Positions 52,619 to 61,382 of a stretch of 64,000 nt of DNA are shown here, in pieces. How positions within the stretch are numbered: position 1 is the first letter of the stretch; each line of letters opens with the position of its first letter. Position numbers and translations under genes: made by a program. The stretch comes from Micromonospora sp. U21 (GTDB lineage: Bacteria > Actinomycetota > Actinomycetes > Mycobacteriales > Micromonosporaceae). Location: assembly GCF_018070045.1 (NCBI RefSeq), contig NZ_JAGPYK010000002.1:310001-374000 (forward strand), read 5' to 3'. A model generated the notes under the pieces. The model was not told where the DNA came from. It did not search any database and worked only from the letters and a program-made list of their open reading frames with translations.

Positions 52619-53494
52619 TCAGCCCTTCAAGCCGCTGCTCGCAATGCCGGAGAAGAACTGCCGCTGGAGCGCCAGGAAGATGAGGATGAGTGGCAGCGAC
52701 GCGACGAAGGCGCCGGCCATGAGGGTCGGGTAGTCGGTTCCGAACTGGCCCTGCAGTCCGGCCAGACCGACGGTGATGGGCCGCCTGTCACCGCGCGGGG
52801 TCACGATGAGCGGCCAGAGCAAATCGTTCCAGGAGTAGAGCGAGGTGAGGACGGCCAGCGCCGCCATGGTCGGGCGGACCATGGGCAGCATGATGTACCA
52901 GAACGTCCGCAGGGCTCCGGCGCCGTCGAGTCGGGCGGCTTCTTCGAACCCGGCGGGGATCGACATGAACGCCTGCCGCATCAGGAAGATCCCGAAGGCC
53001 GAGAACATGCCCGGAATCGCCAGGGCGGGAATGGTGTCGAGCATCCCGAGGTCCCTGATGATCTCGAACTGCCCGATGAGGAACAGCTGGCTGGGCACCA
53101 TGAGCATGACGATGAACAGCCCGAACAGGAGCTTGCGTCCGGGGAACCGGAGCCGGGCGAACGCGTAGCCGGCAAGCGCCGCGACGGCGAGCTGCCCGAT
53201 GACGCGCAGTACGAGCGCGGACACGGAGACGGTGAGCTGCGCCCAGAACGGCACCGAGCCGAAGAACGTGGCGAATGCGCCGGTGGTCGGGTCCTCGGGC
53301 AGGAGCGTCGGCGGCATCTGGGACGCTTCGCGGTTGGACTTGAAGACGGTGAGCAACTGCCAGACGAACGGTGCCACCATGACGACTGCCGAGACGGCGA
53401 GAACGACGTGGATGACCCACTCGCCGTGGCGCGAGGCCTTGGATCCGGCTGCTGCGCGCTCCAGTCGCCTGCTTCGCAGGAACTGATCAGTCAT
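52619..53494 (-). CDS. Sugar ABC transporter permease, MalG type
   Basis: Inner-membrane subunit of an importer. 291 aa with six helices and the EAA loop EEAARLDGAGALRTFWYIM (about residues 187-205) that docks on the ATPase. Its ATG 53494 overlaps the end of the MalF-type gene by 8 bp. Last gene of the operon; no ATPase follows, so the system must borrow a shared MsiK-like ATPase, as is usual in actinobacteria. Confidence 0.93.
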   Translation of the reverse strand: MTDQFLRSRRLERAAAGSKASRHGEWVIHVVLAVSAVVMVAPFVWQLLTVFKSNREASQMPPTLLPEDPTTGAFATFFGSVPFWAQLTVSVSALVLRVIGQLAVAALAGYAFARLRFPGRKLLFGLFIVMLMVPSQLFLIGQFEIIRDLGMLDTIPALAIPGMFSAFGIFLMRQAFMSIPAGFEEAARLDGAGALRTFWYIMLPMVRPTMAALAVLTSLYSWNDLLWPLIVTPRGDRRPITVGLAGLQGQFGTDYPTLMAGAFVASLPLILIFLALQRQFFSGIASSGLKG

Positions 53495-54416
53495 AGAACA
53501 CCCACCGACGTTGCAGGCGGAACTGGACGAGGGTCGCTGCCATGATCACCATGAGCAGCACGATCGCGATCGCCGCACCGTAGCCCTGGTCGAACTCCAC
53601 GAAGGCCTTCTCGTAGAAGAGGTAGACGATGGTCTTCGAGTCGGCGAGCGCGGTGTTGTTGACGCTGCGGAGCATCACGAAGATCAGGTCGAACATCTGC
53701 AGCGCGGAGATCACGGTCAGCACGGTCACCAGAAACACGCTCGGCGACAGCAGCGGCAGGGTGATCCGGAAGAACTGGCGGACCCGTCCCGCCCCGTCGA
53801 GCGAGGAGGCCTCGTAGAGATCCTGCGGGATCGACTGGAGTCCAGCTCCGAGGATGATGAGGTTGATGCCGAGATTCATCCAGATGCCGACCGCACCGAC
53901 CGCGTAGATCGTGAAGGTCGCGTCGGCGACCCAGTACTGTCCGGGGACGCCGACCATGGAGAGGACGTAGTTCAGCAGACCGAAGTCGCCGTTGTAGATG
54001 AAGCGCCAGACCATGCTAATTGCGACCGGCAGCGTCACGACCGGCAGAAAGAACAGGATCCGGTAGAAGGCGCGGCCCCGGCCGACCTGCTCGATGAGCG
54101 CGGCGAGCACGATCGCGACGGGGAGGCCGAGCAGCAGGATCGCGGTGTAGAGCGCCGAGTTGCGCAGGGCCTGCCAGAAGCGCCCGTCGCCGAGCAACTC
54201 GGTGTAGTTGTCGACTCCGGTGAACGTCCCGGGCCCGAAGGCCGGAACGTCCATGAAGCTCTTGCCGAAGGTGGTGAGGAACGGCCAGACGTAGAGCGCG
54301 ACGAGGCCGATGAGCGCCGGGGCGATCATCAGGTAGCCCCACCCTGGTGAGGGCAGCAGCCCTCCCCTGCGGCGCTTGCGCTGCCGCAGGGGAGGATTGG
54401 GGATGTTGGTGGTCAC
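53487..54416 (-). CDS. Sugar ABC transporter permease, MalF type
   Basis: Partner permease of 309 aa. Basic N-terminus (RQRKRRRGG), six helices, and EAA loop LYEASSLDGAGRVRQFFRIT (about residues 206-225). GTG 54416 overlaps the stop of the binding-protein gene (GTGA), so the two are translated together. An upstream frame extension to 54524 is inside the binding-protein gene and is not used. Confidence 0.93.
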   Translation of the reverse strand: MTTNIPNPPLRQRKRRRGGLLPSPGWGYLMIAPALIGLVALYVWPFLTTFGKSFMDVPAFGPGTFTGVDNYTELLGDGRFWQALRNSALYTAILLLGLPVAIVLAALIEQVGRGRAFYRILFFLPVVTLPVAISMVWRFIYNGDFGLLNYVLSMVGVPGQYWVADATFTIYAVGAVGIWMNLGINLIILGAGLQSIPQDLYEASSLDGAGRVRQFFRITLPLLSPSVFLVTVLTVISALQMFDLIFVMLRSVNNTALADSKTIVYLFYEKAFVEFDQGYGAAIAIVLLMVIMAATLVQFRLQRRWVFYD

Positions 54417-55657
54417 TGCGCGAGGACCTCGTTGATGGCTGTGTTGTAGGCCCGGGCGGCGTCGGCAGCGGTCCGCTTGCCTTCCCACGCCGGGGCGAGG
54501 TACTGGGTCTCGAGGCCGGTCCACTTGGCCGCGTCACCGGCGATCGGCAGCGGCACCGAGTAGTCGACGGCGTCGACGAAGACCTTGAGGTTGAACTCGG
54601 GCATCGCGTCGAGCCAGCCCTGCTGAGCGCCCTGGTAGGCGGGCAGCACCGCGCCGCTCTTGGCCTGGATGACCGCCGCGTCCTTGCCACTGGCGAAGAT
54701 GAGGAACTCGGCGAGTTCCTTGGGGTGCTTGGTGCCGGCGTATCCGGCGTTGAGGATGCCGCTGATCATGGTGGCCCGCTGCTTCGCCTTCGGCAGCGGC
54801 GCGACGCCGACGTTTGGGCGCAGCGTCTGGTCGCCGTAGAGGCGCTGGGCCCAGAAGGAGCCGGAGAAGTACATGGCGACCTTCTGGTCCATGAACATCT
54901 GCACCGCCTCGGTGTCCGAGAGCTGCTTGAGCGTCGGCGAGAGCCCGTCGGCGTGCATCTGGGTCCAGAACTGCAGACCGGAGATCGCCTCCGGGCTATC
55001 GACGGCGGCCTTGCCGTCGGCGCCGATCACCGTGCCGCCGGCCTGGTAGATGCTGTTGTAGTAGCCGCCCTGCCGGTCGATCGGAGCGGCGATGCCCCAC
55101 ACCCCGGCGGCGGGGTTGGTGAGTTTTCGGGCGGCCGCACGCGCATCGTCCCAGGTCCAGCTGTCGTTCGGGTAGGCCACACCTGCCTTGTCGAAGAGTG
55201 CCTTGTTGAACCAGATCCCGTTCGTGTCGAAGTCCTTCGGCAGGCCGAAAAGCTTGCCGTCGACGTCGTACAGGTCAAGGACGGCCTTGGGGTACGCGGC
55301 CAGGTCGACGCCCGCTGCCTTGACCGCGTCGGTGATGTTGAGCAGTTGGTTGCCCGTCGCGTAAGCGGGGAACTGGTCGGCGAGCATCCAGAACGCGTCG
55401 GGTGCGGTGCGTCCTGCAGCCCCGACCTGCAGGGTGGACCAGTATTCGGGCCACGGCAGGACCTGCACCTGGACATCGATGTTCGGGTGCTTGTCCTCGA
55501 AGGCCTTGGCGATCGCCTCCATGGCCGGCTTCTGGTCGTCGCTCCAGGTCGCGTAGCTCAAGGTGACCTTGCCGTCGCCTCCGGCGCTACTGCATCCGGT
55601 GGCGGCGAGGGTGACCAGCAGGGACGCGGCGGCGGCCCATCTCTTGCCGTTTCGCAT
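54413..55657 (-). CDS. Sugar ABC transporter substrate-binding lipoprotein
   Basis: Extracellular binding protein of 414 aa tethered by a lipid. Signal peptide with lipobox LAATGC (Cys about 22), then a family-1 binding-protein fold: VTLSYATWSDDQKPAMEAI, LFGLPKDFDTNGIWFNKALF (about residues 135-154), and MYFSGSFWAQRLYG. Aromatic-rich segments suggest an oligosaccharide ligand. It follows the GH97 gene by 27 bp, with a gagaaacc ribosome region. Pairing with the GH97 enzyme suggests uptake of alpha-linked glucosides or galactosides. Confidence 0.93.
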   Translation of the reverse strand: MRNGKRWAAAASLLVTLAATGCSSAGGDGKVTLSYATWSDDQKPAMEAIAKAFEDKHPNIDVQVQVLPWPEYWSTLQVGAAGRTAPDAFWMLADQFPAYATGNQLLNITDAVKAAGVDLAAYPKAVLDLYDVDGKLFGLPKDFDTNGIWFNKALFDKAGVAYPNDSWTWDDARAAARKLTNPAAGVWGIAAPIDRQGGYYNSIYQAGGTVIGADGKAAVDSPEAISGLQFWTQMHADGLSPTLKQLSDTEAVQMFMDQKVAMYFSGSFWAQRLYGDQTLRPNVGVAPLPKAKQRATMISGILNAGYAGTKHPKELAEFLIFASGKDAAVIQAKSGAVLPAYQGAQQGWLDAMPEFNLKVFVDAVDYSVPLPIAGDAAKWTGLETQYLAPAWEGKRTAADAARAYNTAINEVLAQ

Positions 55658-55684
55658 GGTTTCTCCTTGGTGGGTGGTCGAGCG

Positions 55685-58174
55685 TCAGTGCTCGACCGGG
55701 GTGGTGGCGGTGTCGTGGTGGAGGTGGAGGCGACCCGACGCCCAGTCGACATGGGCCGGCTCCGGGTGGTTGGGCAGGGTGTCCGCGCGCAGGCTCAGCG
55801 TGACGGCGCCGGGGATACCGACGTCGATGTCGCGCGGAGGTTCGCCTGAGCGCACGTCGGCGTTGAACAGCTCGACCCCGTCCGCGTGCACGCTCATCCG
55901 GGCGGCGGTCCCGGGGGTTTCGTCGTCGATGCCGATGCGGGCGGTGAAGCGGCTGACCGAACCGCCCAGGTAGAGCTCGATCCGCGACGGCGTGGACGCG
56001 CCGAGCCCGTCGTCGAACTCGGTGCCCGCGATACCCATGCGGCGGCCGTCGCCCGGGTTGCCGCCACCGTTGGTCTGGTCGCGTTCGATCGGGCCGCTCT
56101 CGTTCTCGAACGCGAGCATGGTCAGCGCGGACAGGCGATGGGACCCGGGCATCAGGGGTCGGAACAGGCGGGCGTGCGCCACGATCGGGACGCCGTCCTC
56201 GCCCGGCGTCTCGACCGTGACCACGCCGGCCCGACCGGGTGCCAGGGCGGCGGGCGCATGGACCTTCCAGCAGTCACCGTCGAGGTGTTGCGCCGACCAG
56301 CCGGGCGGTAGCCTCAGGCGTCCGTGGGTCAGCAGGATGGCCGCGCCGTCCGGGCCGAGCAGTTGGACAGGCGGGTCCACCCGCGGGGCTGCCTGCTCGG
56401 GTCGCTCGACGGCCCGGTGCAGCCGGGCCCCACGGGCGACGACGATGGCGACGAAGCCGCCGTTGTCCGCGACGTCGACGACCAGCTTGTCGTTGACGGG
56501 TCGCCGGTGCGAGGCCAGGCCGCCCTCGGCACTGTCGCCGACGATCCACGCGTCGGCCGGCCCGAGCGCTAGCCGGTCGACTGGGATGGTGAGACGGCGC
56601 GCAGGCCCGGTGGCGATGCCGCCGATGAACCAGCGGTCGCCAGATCGGCGGGCGATGACGGCCTCGTGGTCGGGGTCACCGGCGAGCAGCACGGTCTCGT
56701 CCCATACGGGCCCCAGTTCCGCGAGGAACCGCGCAGCGTCCGGCCTGGCGAGGTAGACGTCGACGTCGTCAGCGAAATGGGTGATGCCGCACTCGAACGC
56801 CACGCTGAGCGCCAGCTCGTGACCGTCGCTCGTGCTCCGCCCCGGCGCGCCGAACGCGACCGGTGTGTAGTCCATCGCCCCGACCACGTTGCGGGTGAAC
56901 GGTTGGATCACGTTGTGCGCGGCGGTCAGGGGCGTGCCCTGGTAGAAGACGTAGTACTCGCTGCCGCGAATGGCTTCGTAGCCGATGACCTGCGGCCAGG
57001 TTCGCGCCCATCCGCGCGGGATGACCGAACCGTGAAAGTTCACATGCAGACCGAGCTGGGCGGTCTCCGCGAGGATCGTGTCGTACCAGCGGTAGCGTTC
57101 CTTCGACTCGGACTCCATGAAGTCGACCTTGATGCCAGCGACCCCCCAGGACCGCCACAGGGCGAGCTTCGCCAGATTCTCCGGACCGTCGAGGTCGTGC
57201 CAGACCGCCCACAGGTGCACCTGGATGCCGCGGCGACTCGCGTAGGCCACGATCTCGGGAACCCACGTCTCGTCCCAGCCGCAGTCGATGAGGAGATGCT
57301 CCCAGCCGAAACGCGCGGCGATATCGACGAAGTGTCGCTGCCGGTGCAGATGGGCACCGGAGTAGAAGTCCGACCACCACGACCAGGCGGCGCGCCCCGG
57401 ACGTACCCACCGCGTGTCCGCCGACGGGTCGGGTGCGGGCGCCAGTTCGTCGACGAAGCGGCTCTCGACGATCGCGGCGAGGTCGCCGATCATAAACACC
57501 CGCCAAGGGGTCACGGGACCACGCGTGATCTCGATCGACTCGTCGGCCAGCGCGAACCGCGCCTCGCCGTCATCGCGGATCTCGGCGTGGGCACCGCTGA
57601 AACGGCCGTCGATCGCCGCCTCGGTGAGCAGGAAATACGCCCCCGCCCGGGGCGAGCGGACGAGAAGCGGGAACCCGTAGGCGCCCGGCGGCAGCTCGGT
57701 GGCGTCAGCACCGAAGCGCGGCGTCTCGTACCAGGTCTGATAATCGAGCGCCCACACGCGGGCGTTGGCCTCGACGGTGAACCGGGTGCGGTCGGCGTCG
57801 AGCCGGCCGTGGCCCTTCAGACGGGCGAGCACGTAGCGGACGGCCACCCCGTCCACACTGGCCCGGACATGGATCTGCCACTCGAGCCCACTCGCGTGGC
57901 GCAGCTCGTGGACCGTCTCACGATGCGCGTACCGATGGGTTCCCGTCGCCTTGCCGGACCGGGCGGTCCACTCGTCGGTGATGTCGCGACAACGCGAGCG
58001 CAGGAGGACCGACCCGACGTCCAGGTCGACGCCACCGACGCGGATGCCCAGCCGGACCTCGTCGAGGACGGTTTGTCCGTCGCGCCGCACACGCAGGACG
58101 ACGCCGTCCGCTCGCGTCTTCACCTCGGGCTCGACGCGCGGGGGCAGCGCCGTCGGGCCGATCTCGTTGACCAC
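55685..58174 (-). CDS. Family 97 glycoside hydrolase with C-terminal NPCBM domain
   Basis: An 829-aa alpha-glucosidase or alpha-galactosidase. N-terminal beta-sandwich (about 1-270), then a TIM barrel with the GH97 patterns WSWWSDFYSGA, LIDCGWDETWVPEI and GIKVDFMESESKERYRWYD (about residues 350-368), then a beta domain with GLASHRRPVNDKLVVDV. A final NPCBM domain (about 680-825: HRLSALTMLAFENESG ... VYLGGSVSRFTARIGIDDE-like) binds carbohydrate. No signal peptide is seen, so it may act inside the cell on imported sugar. GTG 58174 follows a cggag site; an upstream ATG adds only 15 unlikely residues. First gene of the import operon. Confidence 0.85.
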   Translation of the reverse strand: MVNEIGPTALPPRVEPEVKTRADGVVLRVRRDGQTVLDEVRLGIRVGGVDLDVGSVLLRSRCRDITDEWTARSGKATGTHRYAHRETVHELRHASGLEWQIHVRASVDGVAVRYVLARLKGHGRLDADRTRFTVEANARVWALDYQTWYETPRFGADATELPPGAYGFPLLVRSPRAGAYFLLTEAAIDGRFSGAHAEIRDDGEARFALADESIEITRGPVTPWRVFMIGDLAAIVESRFVDELAPAPDPSADTRWVRPGRAAWSWWSDFYSGAHLHRQRHFVDIAARFGWEHLLIDCGWDETWVPEIVAYASRRGIQVHLWAVWHDLDGPENLAKLALWRSWGVAGIKVDFMESESKERYRWYDTILAETAQLGLHVNFHGSVIPRGWARTWPQVIGYEAIRGSEYYVFYQGTPLTAAHNVIQPFTRNVVGAMDYTPVAFGAPGRSTSDGHELALSVAFECGITHFADDVDVYLARPDAARFLAELGPVWDETVLLAGDPDHEAVIARRSGDRWFIGGIATGPARRLTIPVDRLALGPADAWIVGDSAEGGLASHRRPVNDKLVVDVADNGGFVAIVVARGARLHRAVERPEQAAPRVDPPVQLLGPDGAAILLTHGRLRLPPGWSAQHLDGDCWKVHAPAALAPGRAGVVTVETPGEDGVPIVAHARLFRPLMPGSHRLSALTMLAFENESGPIERDQTNGGGNPGDGRRMGIAGTEFDDGLGASTPSRIELYLGGSVSRFTARIGIDDETPGTAARMSVHADGVELFNADVRSGEPPRDIDVGIPGAVTLSLRADTLPNHPEPAHVDWASGRLHLHHDTATTPVEH

Positions 58175-58680
58175 ATCGTCTCCGTGCCGTGCGGGAACCG
58201 AGCGGGCGGATCCCTGCACGGCGGCTTCCGACGCTAGGCTCGCGGCAGCCCGCCGGGAATGTTCATTCGAACTCGAAGCCTGGACGATTCGCTTCTGTCT
58301 GGGGATCCCGCGTGGCAGTGAGACAGGTTTCAGGGTCCTTCGACAGGGACGATCAGCGCACGACGTACTCGCCAGTGACCATCGGCCGAGATCTTTTGGC
58401 GGTCTCGCAATTGACAGCGGAGGACGACCGACTGGGGCTCATCGAAGTAGCCACCGACCGAGGCGGGTTGTTCTGCAGACAAGGCCCTGTTGGCCATGGT
58501 GGTTAGAGATCAAGGCAGGCGAGCGCTCACCAGCGGGTACGTGGCAGCGAGGACACTCTCGGTCCGCCCATGTCCAGATCGGTGAAGCGGCCGTGGGGTC
58601 GGTCCGCTGTTGATGGTGAGCAAGGTGCCAACTCAGTGCGGCTCGCTGTTCGTCAACGTCGTACGACGCCGACTGCCTTG
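58175..58680. other. Upstream region of the GH97 operon
   Basis: About 500 bp with no gene seen. A short palindrome ttcga-ac-tcgaa lies at 58266-58277, about 90 bp before the GTG, and could be an operator; no confident promoter boxes. Confidence 0.35.
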
Positions 58681-59841
58681 TTAGTCGATGTGCAGGCCGG
58701 CCTTTATGGCGCCGCGGGCGTCGAGGTAGCCGGTGATGCGGTCGACGGCGGCGGTGTAGAGGGTTCGGCGTCGGTCGATGGCGGGCATGCGCCCGATGGC
58801 GTCGGTGAGGTTGACGACGCGGATGGTGGGTTTGAGGGACAGCCAGATGGGGGTGGCCTGGGCGTGGGTGACGCGCCAGCGGTGGTTGGGTTGTTCGGTG
58901 AAGGTGAAGGCGGCGATGACGCCTTCCCGGTTGGCGTCGACGGGGAAGTCGTGGCGGGCGAGGGTGTTACCCACGCCGTAGGCGATCCATTTGTCTCCGA
59001 CCTTCTCGAAGGGCTGCACGACGTGAGCGTGGTGGCCGATGATCAGGTCGATGTTGGGGTCGCGGATCAGTTGCCGGGCCCAGTGCAGCTGGTCGCCGCT
59101 GGGTTCGTGGACGTGCTCTTCGCCCCAGTGCGCGGAGAGCACGATGATGTTGGCTCCGGCTTTGCGGCTGGCTGCGGCTGCGGCCCTGATCGCGGCGACG
59201 TCGATCCGGTTGGCCAACCATTCCTTGCCCGGCGGCGGCTTCAGGCCATTGAAGTGCATGGCGTAGGACAGGTGCCCGACCTTGATCCCCTTGATCTCGT
59301 AGATCGTCGGTCGCACCCGCTCGGCCGGGCTGCGGAAGGTGCCGGTATGGCGCAGGCCGGCGGCGTCGAGGGCGTCGAGGTTGTCGTAGACACCCTGCTC
59401 GCCTTGGTCGAGGGCATGGTTGCTGGAGGTGGAGCAGCCGTCGTAGCCGGCGGTCTTGATGGTGGTGGCCATGTCGGTGGGCGCGCGGAAACGGGGAAAG
59501 TCCTGCGGGCTGCCGGGACCCATTGGTGCTTCCATGTGGCAGATGGCCAGGTCAGCGGCTGAGATGACGGGGCGGATGTCAGCGAACATCGGGCCGAAGT
59601 CGTAGCCGTCCCGTCCAGCCTTCTGAGCGTCGGCGCGGCCCTGCTGCCAGGTGGGCGGGTGCACGAGAATGTCACCGGACCCGGCGATGGTGATCTGTCG
59701 GGGATCCGCCTGCACGCCGGTGCTGCCCACGGAACGGGGCTCCCCAGCCAGCCGGTCGCGGATGGCGTCACCGCGTAGCGCCCACACTCCGGCCGGCAGG
59801 AGGGTGAGCGCGACGATGAGGATGATTCGCACAGCACGCAT
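58681..59841 (-). CDS. capA: CapA/PgsA family metallophosphoesterase-like protein
   Basis: Membrane-tethered extracellular protein of 386 aa linked to poly-gamma-glutamate production and transport. An N-terminal helix (IILIVALTLLPAGVWAL) then the CapA domain: ITIAGSGDILVHPP (about residues 50-63), FRAPTDMATTIK, STSSNHALDQGEQGVYD (about 138-154), LSAHWGEEHVHEPS (about 233-246) and IGHHAHVVQPFE (about 268-279), with metal-ligand-like His/Asp/Asn. Starts 9 bp after the NlpC/P60 gene. Gene symbol by family and operon context. Confidence 0.88.
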   Translation of the reverse strand: MRAVRIILIVALTLLPAGVWALRGDAIRDRLAGEPRSVGSTGVQADPRQITIAGSGDILVHPPTWQQGRADAQKAGRDGYDFGPMFADIRPVISAADLAICHMEAPMGPGSPQDFPRFRAPTDMATTIKTAGYDGCSTSSNHALDQGEQGVYDNLDALDAAGLRHTGTFRSPAERVRPTIYEIKGIKVGHLSYAMHFNGLKPPPGKEWLANRIDVAAIRAAAAASRKAGANIIVLSAHWGEEHVHEPSGDQLHWARQLIRDPNIDLIIGHHAHVVQPFEKVGDKWIAYGVGNTLARHDFPVDANREGVIAAFTFTEQPNHRWRVTHAQATPIWLSLKPTIRVVNLTDAIGRMPAIDRRRTLYTAAVDRITGYLDARGAIKAGLHID

Positions 59842-59850
59842 GAGCGTTCC

Positions 59851-60906
59851 TTAGAGCCGGATGACGCGGCGCAGCCGCTGGCCGAAGTACCCGGAGTCGA
59901 TGACCCCGTCGCCGCGCACGTCGCCGAAGCTGGGACCGTCGACGGTGCTGCGGGAGGACACGAACCGCATCTCACCGTGCTGGTCCTTGCCGATGTAGAC
60001 GCCTGAGTGAGTGATCAGGCTCGGGTCATCGTGCAACGCGAAGAAGACGAGGTCACCGGGCTGCGCGGCGGACAGCTTGGCGGGCGGTTGGCTCGGGGTG
60101 CGACCAGCAGCGACGAGCACCGATCGGGCGTAGGCGGCCATGCTGGCCGCGGTGCGGGGCAACCCGGCGACCGTGGTGTTGACCGGAGCGTTGAGCATGG
60201 GGAGCCCGAAGCGGTAACCGTAGACGAGTCGCACGTAGCCGGAGCAGTCGAGCTGCCGGTCCCACCGTTTGGAGGGCTTGACCCGGCCGGTGTCCGAGAA
60301 CTTCCACGGGATCTCGAGGTAGTCGTAGAAGTCGGCGCCGTCACGCTCCTCGGCGGTGTGCACATAGCCGAAGCCGGCGTCGCCGATGTGGCGGACTCCG
60401 TTCTCGTTACGACCGTCGGGGGCGCCGGCGAGGTACTGCATCGCCGCGCCCAGCACGTCCACGGGTGGGCTGTCGTCCTCGATCTGGTCGAGCAGCCAGC
60501 CGGCGAGGTCCTCATCGAGGCCTGGCCGTGGCTGCCAGGGCCGAGGCGCGATCCGCACCCAGGACGTCGATTCGACCACCGCAGACGTGGCCTCCGGCTC
60601 AGTGAAGCGCCGCGGCGGGCCGGCGACGACGACGGTACGCGCACCCACGGTCAGGGCCGCGACCACGGCGCCGTCGCCGCGCCGGCGCACCTCGGTGCGC
60701 TCCGGCCCGTCGAGGTCGATCAGCTCGTAGCGCTGCGTCAATCGCTCGACCTTGTTACGCGCGCTGGCCGCGCGAGTCGACTCCGGCGATCCGGCAGTGG
60801 GCCTCGCCGGCGAGTCGTCGCGGACGGCCCACACGACGATCAGGGCGACGACGGCGACAGCGACAGCCGTCGCGCAGGCGAGGACCTTCCGGGACCTGGT
60901 CATCAC
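59851..60906 (-). CDS. NlpC/P60 family peptidase in the pgs operon
   Basis: A 351-aa exported hydrolase with an N-terminal membrane anchor (VLACATAVAVAVVALIVVWAV), a region of about 190 residues with no named domain (RYELIDLDGPERTEV ...), and a C-terminal NlpC/P60 domain: Cys in LDCSGYVRLVYGYRFG (about 220), His in THSGVYIGKDQHGEM (about 300). Such Cys-peptidases cut gamma-D-glutamyl bonds, so it may release, trim or degrade poly-gamma-glutamate, or remodel peptidoglycan for its attachment. It overlaps pgsC by four bases (ATGA). Confidence 0.85.
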   Translation of the reverse strand: MMTRSRKVLACATAVAVAVVALIVVWAVRDDSPARPTAGSPESTRAASARNKVERLTQRYELIDLDGPERTEVRRRGDGAVVAALTVGARTVVVAGPPRRFTEPEATSAVVESTSWVRIAPRPWQPRPGLDEDLAGWLLDQIEDDSPPVDVLGAAMQYLAGAPDGRNENGVRHIGDAGFGYVHTAEERDGADFYDYLEIPWKFSDTGRVKPSKRWDRQLDCSGYVRLVYGYRFGLPMLNAPVNTTVAGLPRTAASMAAYARSVLVAAGRTPSQPPAKLSAAQPGDLVFFALHDDPSLITHSGVYIGKDQHGEMRFVSSRSTVDGPSFGDVRGDGVIDSGYFGQRLRRVIRL

Positions 60907-61367
60907 AGCGAAATCATCAGCAGGGCGACGCCGCCGGTACCCGCGCTGACCACGCCGGTGGCGGCGAGCGTCTGCAGGGCACGAGGGCGTAGCAGCTGGT
61001 AGGTCATCAGCCCGGGAATGATGAACGACAGCGTGTCCCCGCCGAACAGGAACGGGTAGCGCAGGTGCAGCAGCACGAAGGAGGTGACCGACATGAACGA
61101 GGACACCAGTACCGCCACGGCGAACAGTCGCTTGCCGTAGAGGATGGTGACGCGCTGCAACACCTTCATGAAGGCGACCGTGACGGCGGTGATCGCCACG
61201 ACGGTGAGCAGGCTACGGGCGTCCTCCATCGCGGTCAGCACCAGGCAGCCTGGCACCATTAGCCCGGCCGGCGAGACGTTGGTGACGAGGTAGCCGACAA
61301 GCCCGAACAGCAGCCCTGCGGCGATGATCACCGCGCCGAGCTCGGAGGACAGATCGAAAAGGGGCAT
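60903..61367 (-). CDS. pgsC: Poly-gamma-glutamate biosynthesis protein PgsC/CapC
   Basis: A 154-aa integral membrane partner of PgsB with four to five helices (LGAVIIAAGLLFGLVGYLVT; LLTVVAITAVTVAFMKVL; LFAVAVLVSSFMSVTSFVLL). The pattern GLVGYLVTNVSPAGLMVPGCL is typical of PgsC. It is encoded 15 bp after pgsB and overlaps the NlpC/P60 gene. Confidence 0.9.
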   Translation of the reverse strand: MPLFDLSSELGAVIIAAGLLFGLVGYLVTNVSPAGLMVPGCLVLTAMEDARSLLTVVAITAVTVAFMKVLQRVTILYGKRLFAVAVLVSSFMSVTSFVLLHLRYPFLFGGDTLSFIIPGLMTYQLLRPRALQTLAATGVVSAGTGGVALLMISL

Positions 61368-61382
61368 AACGCTTCCTTTTAC

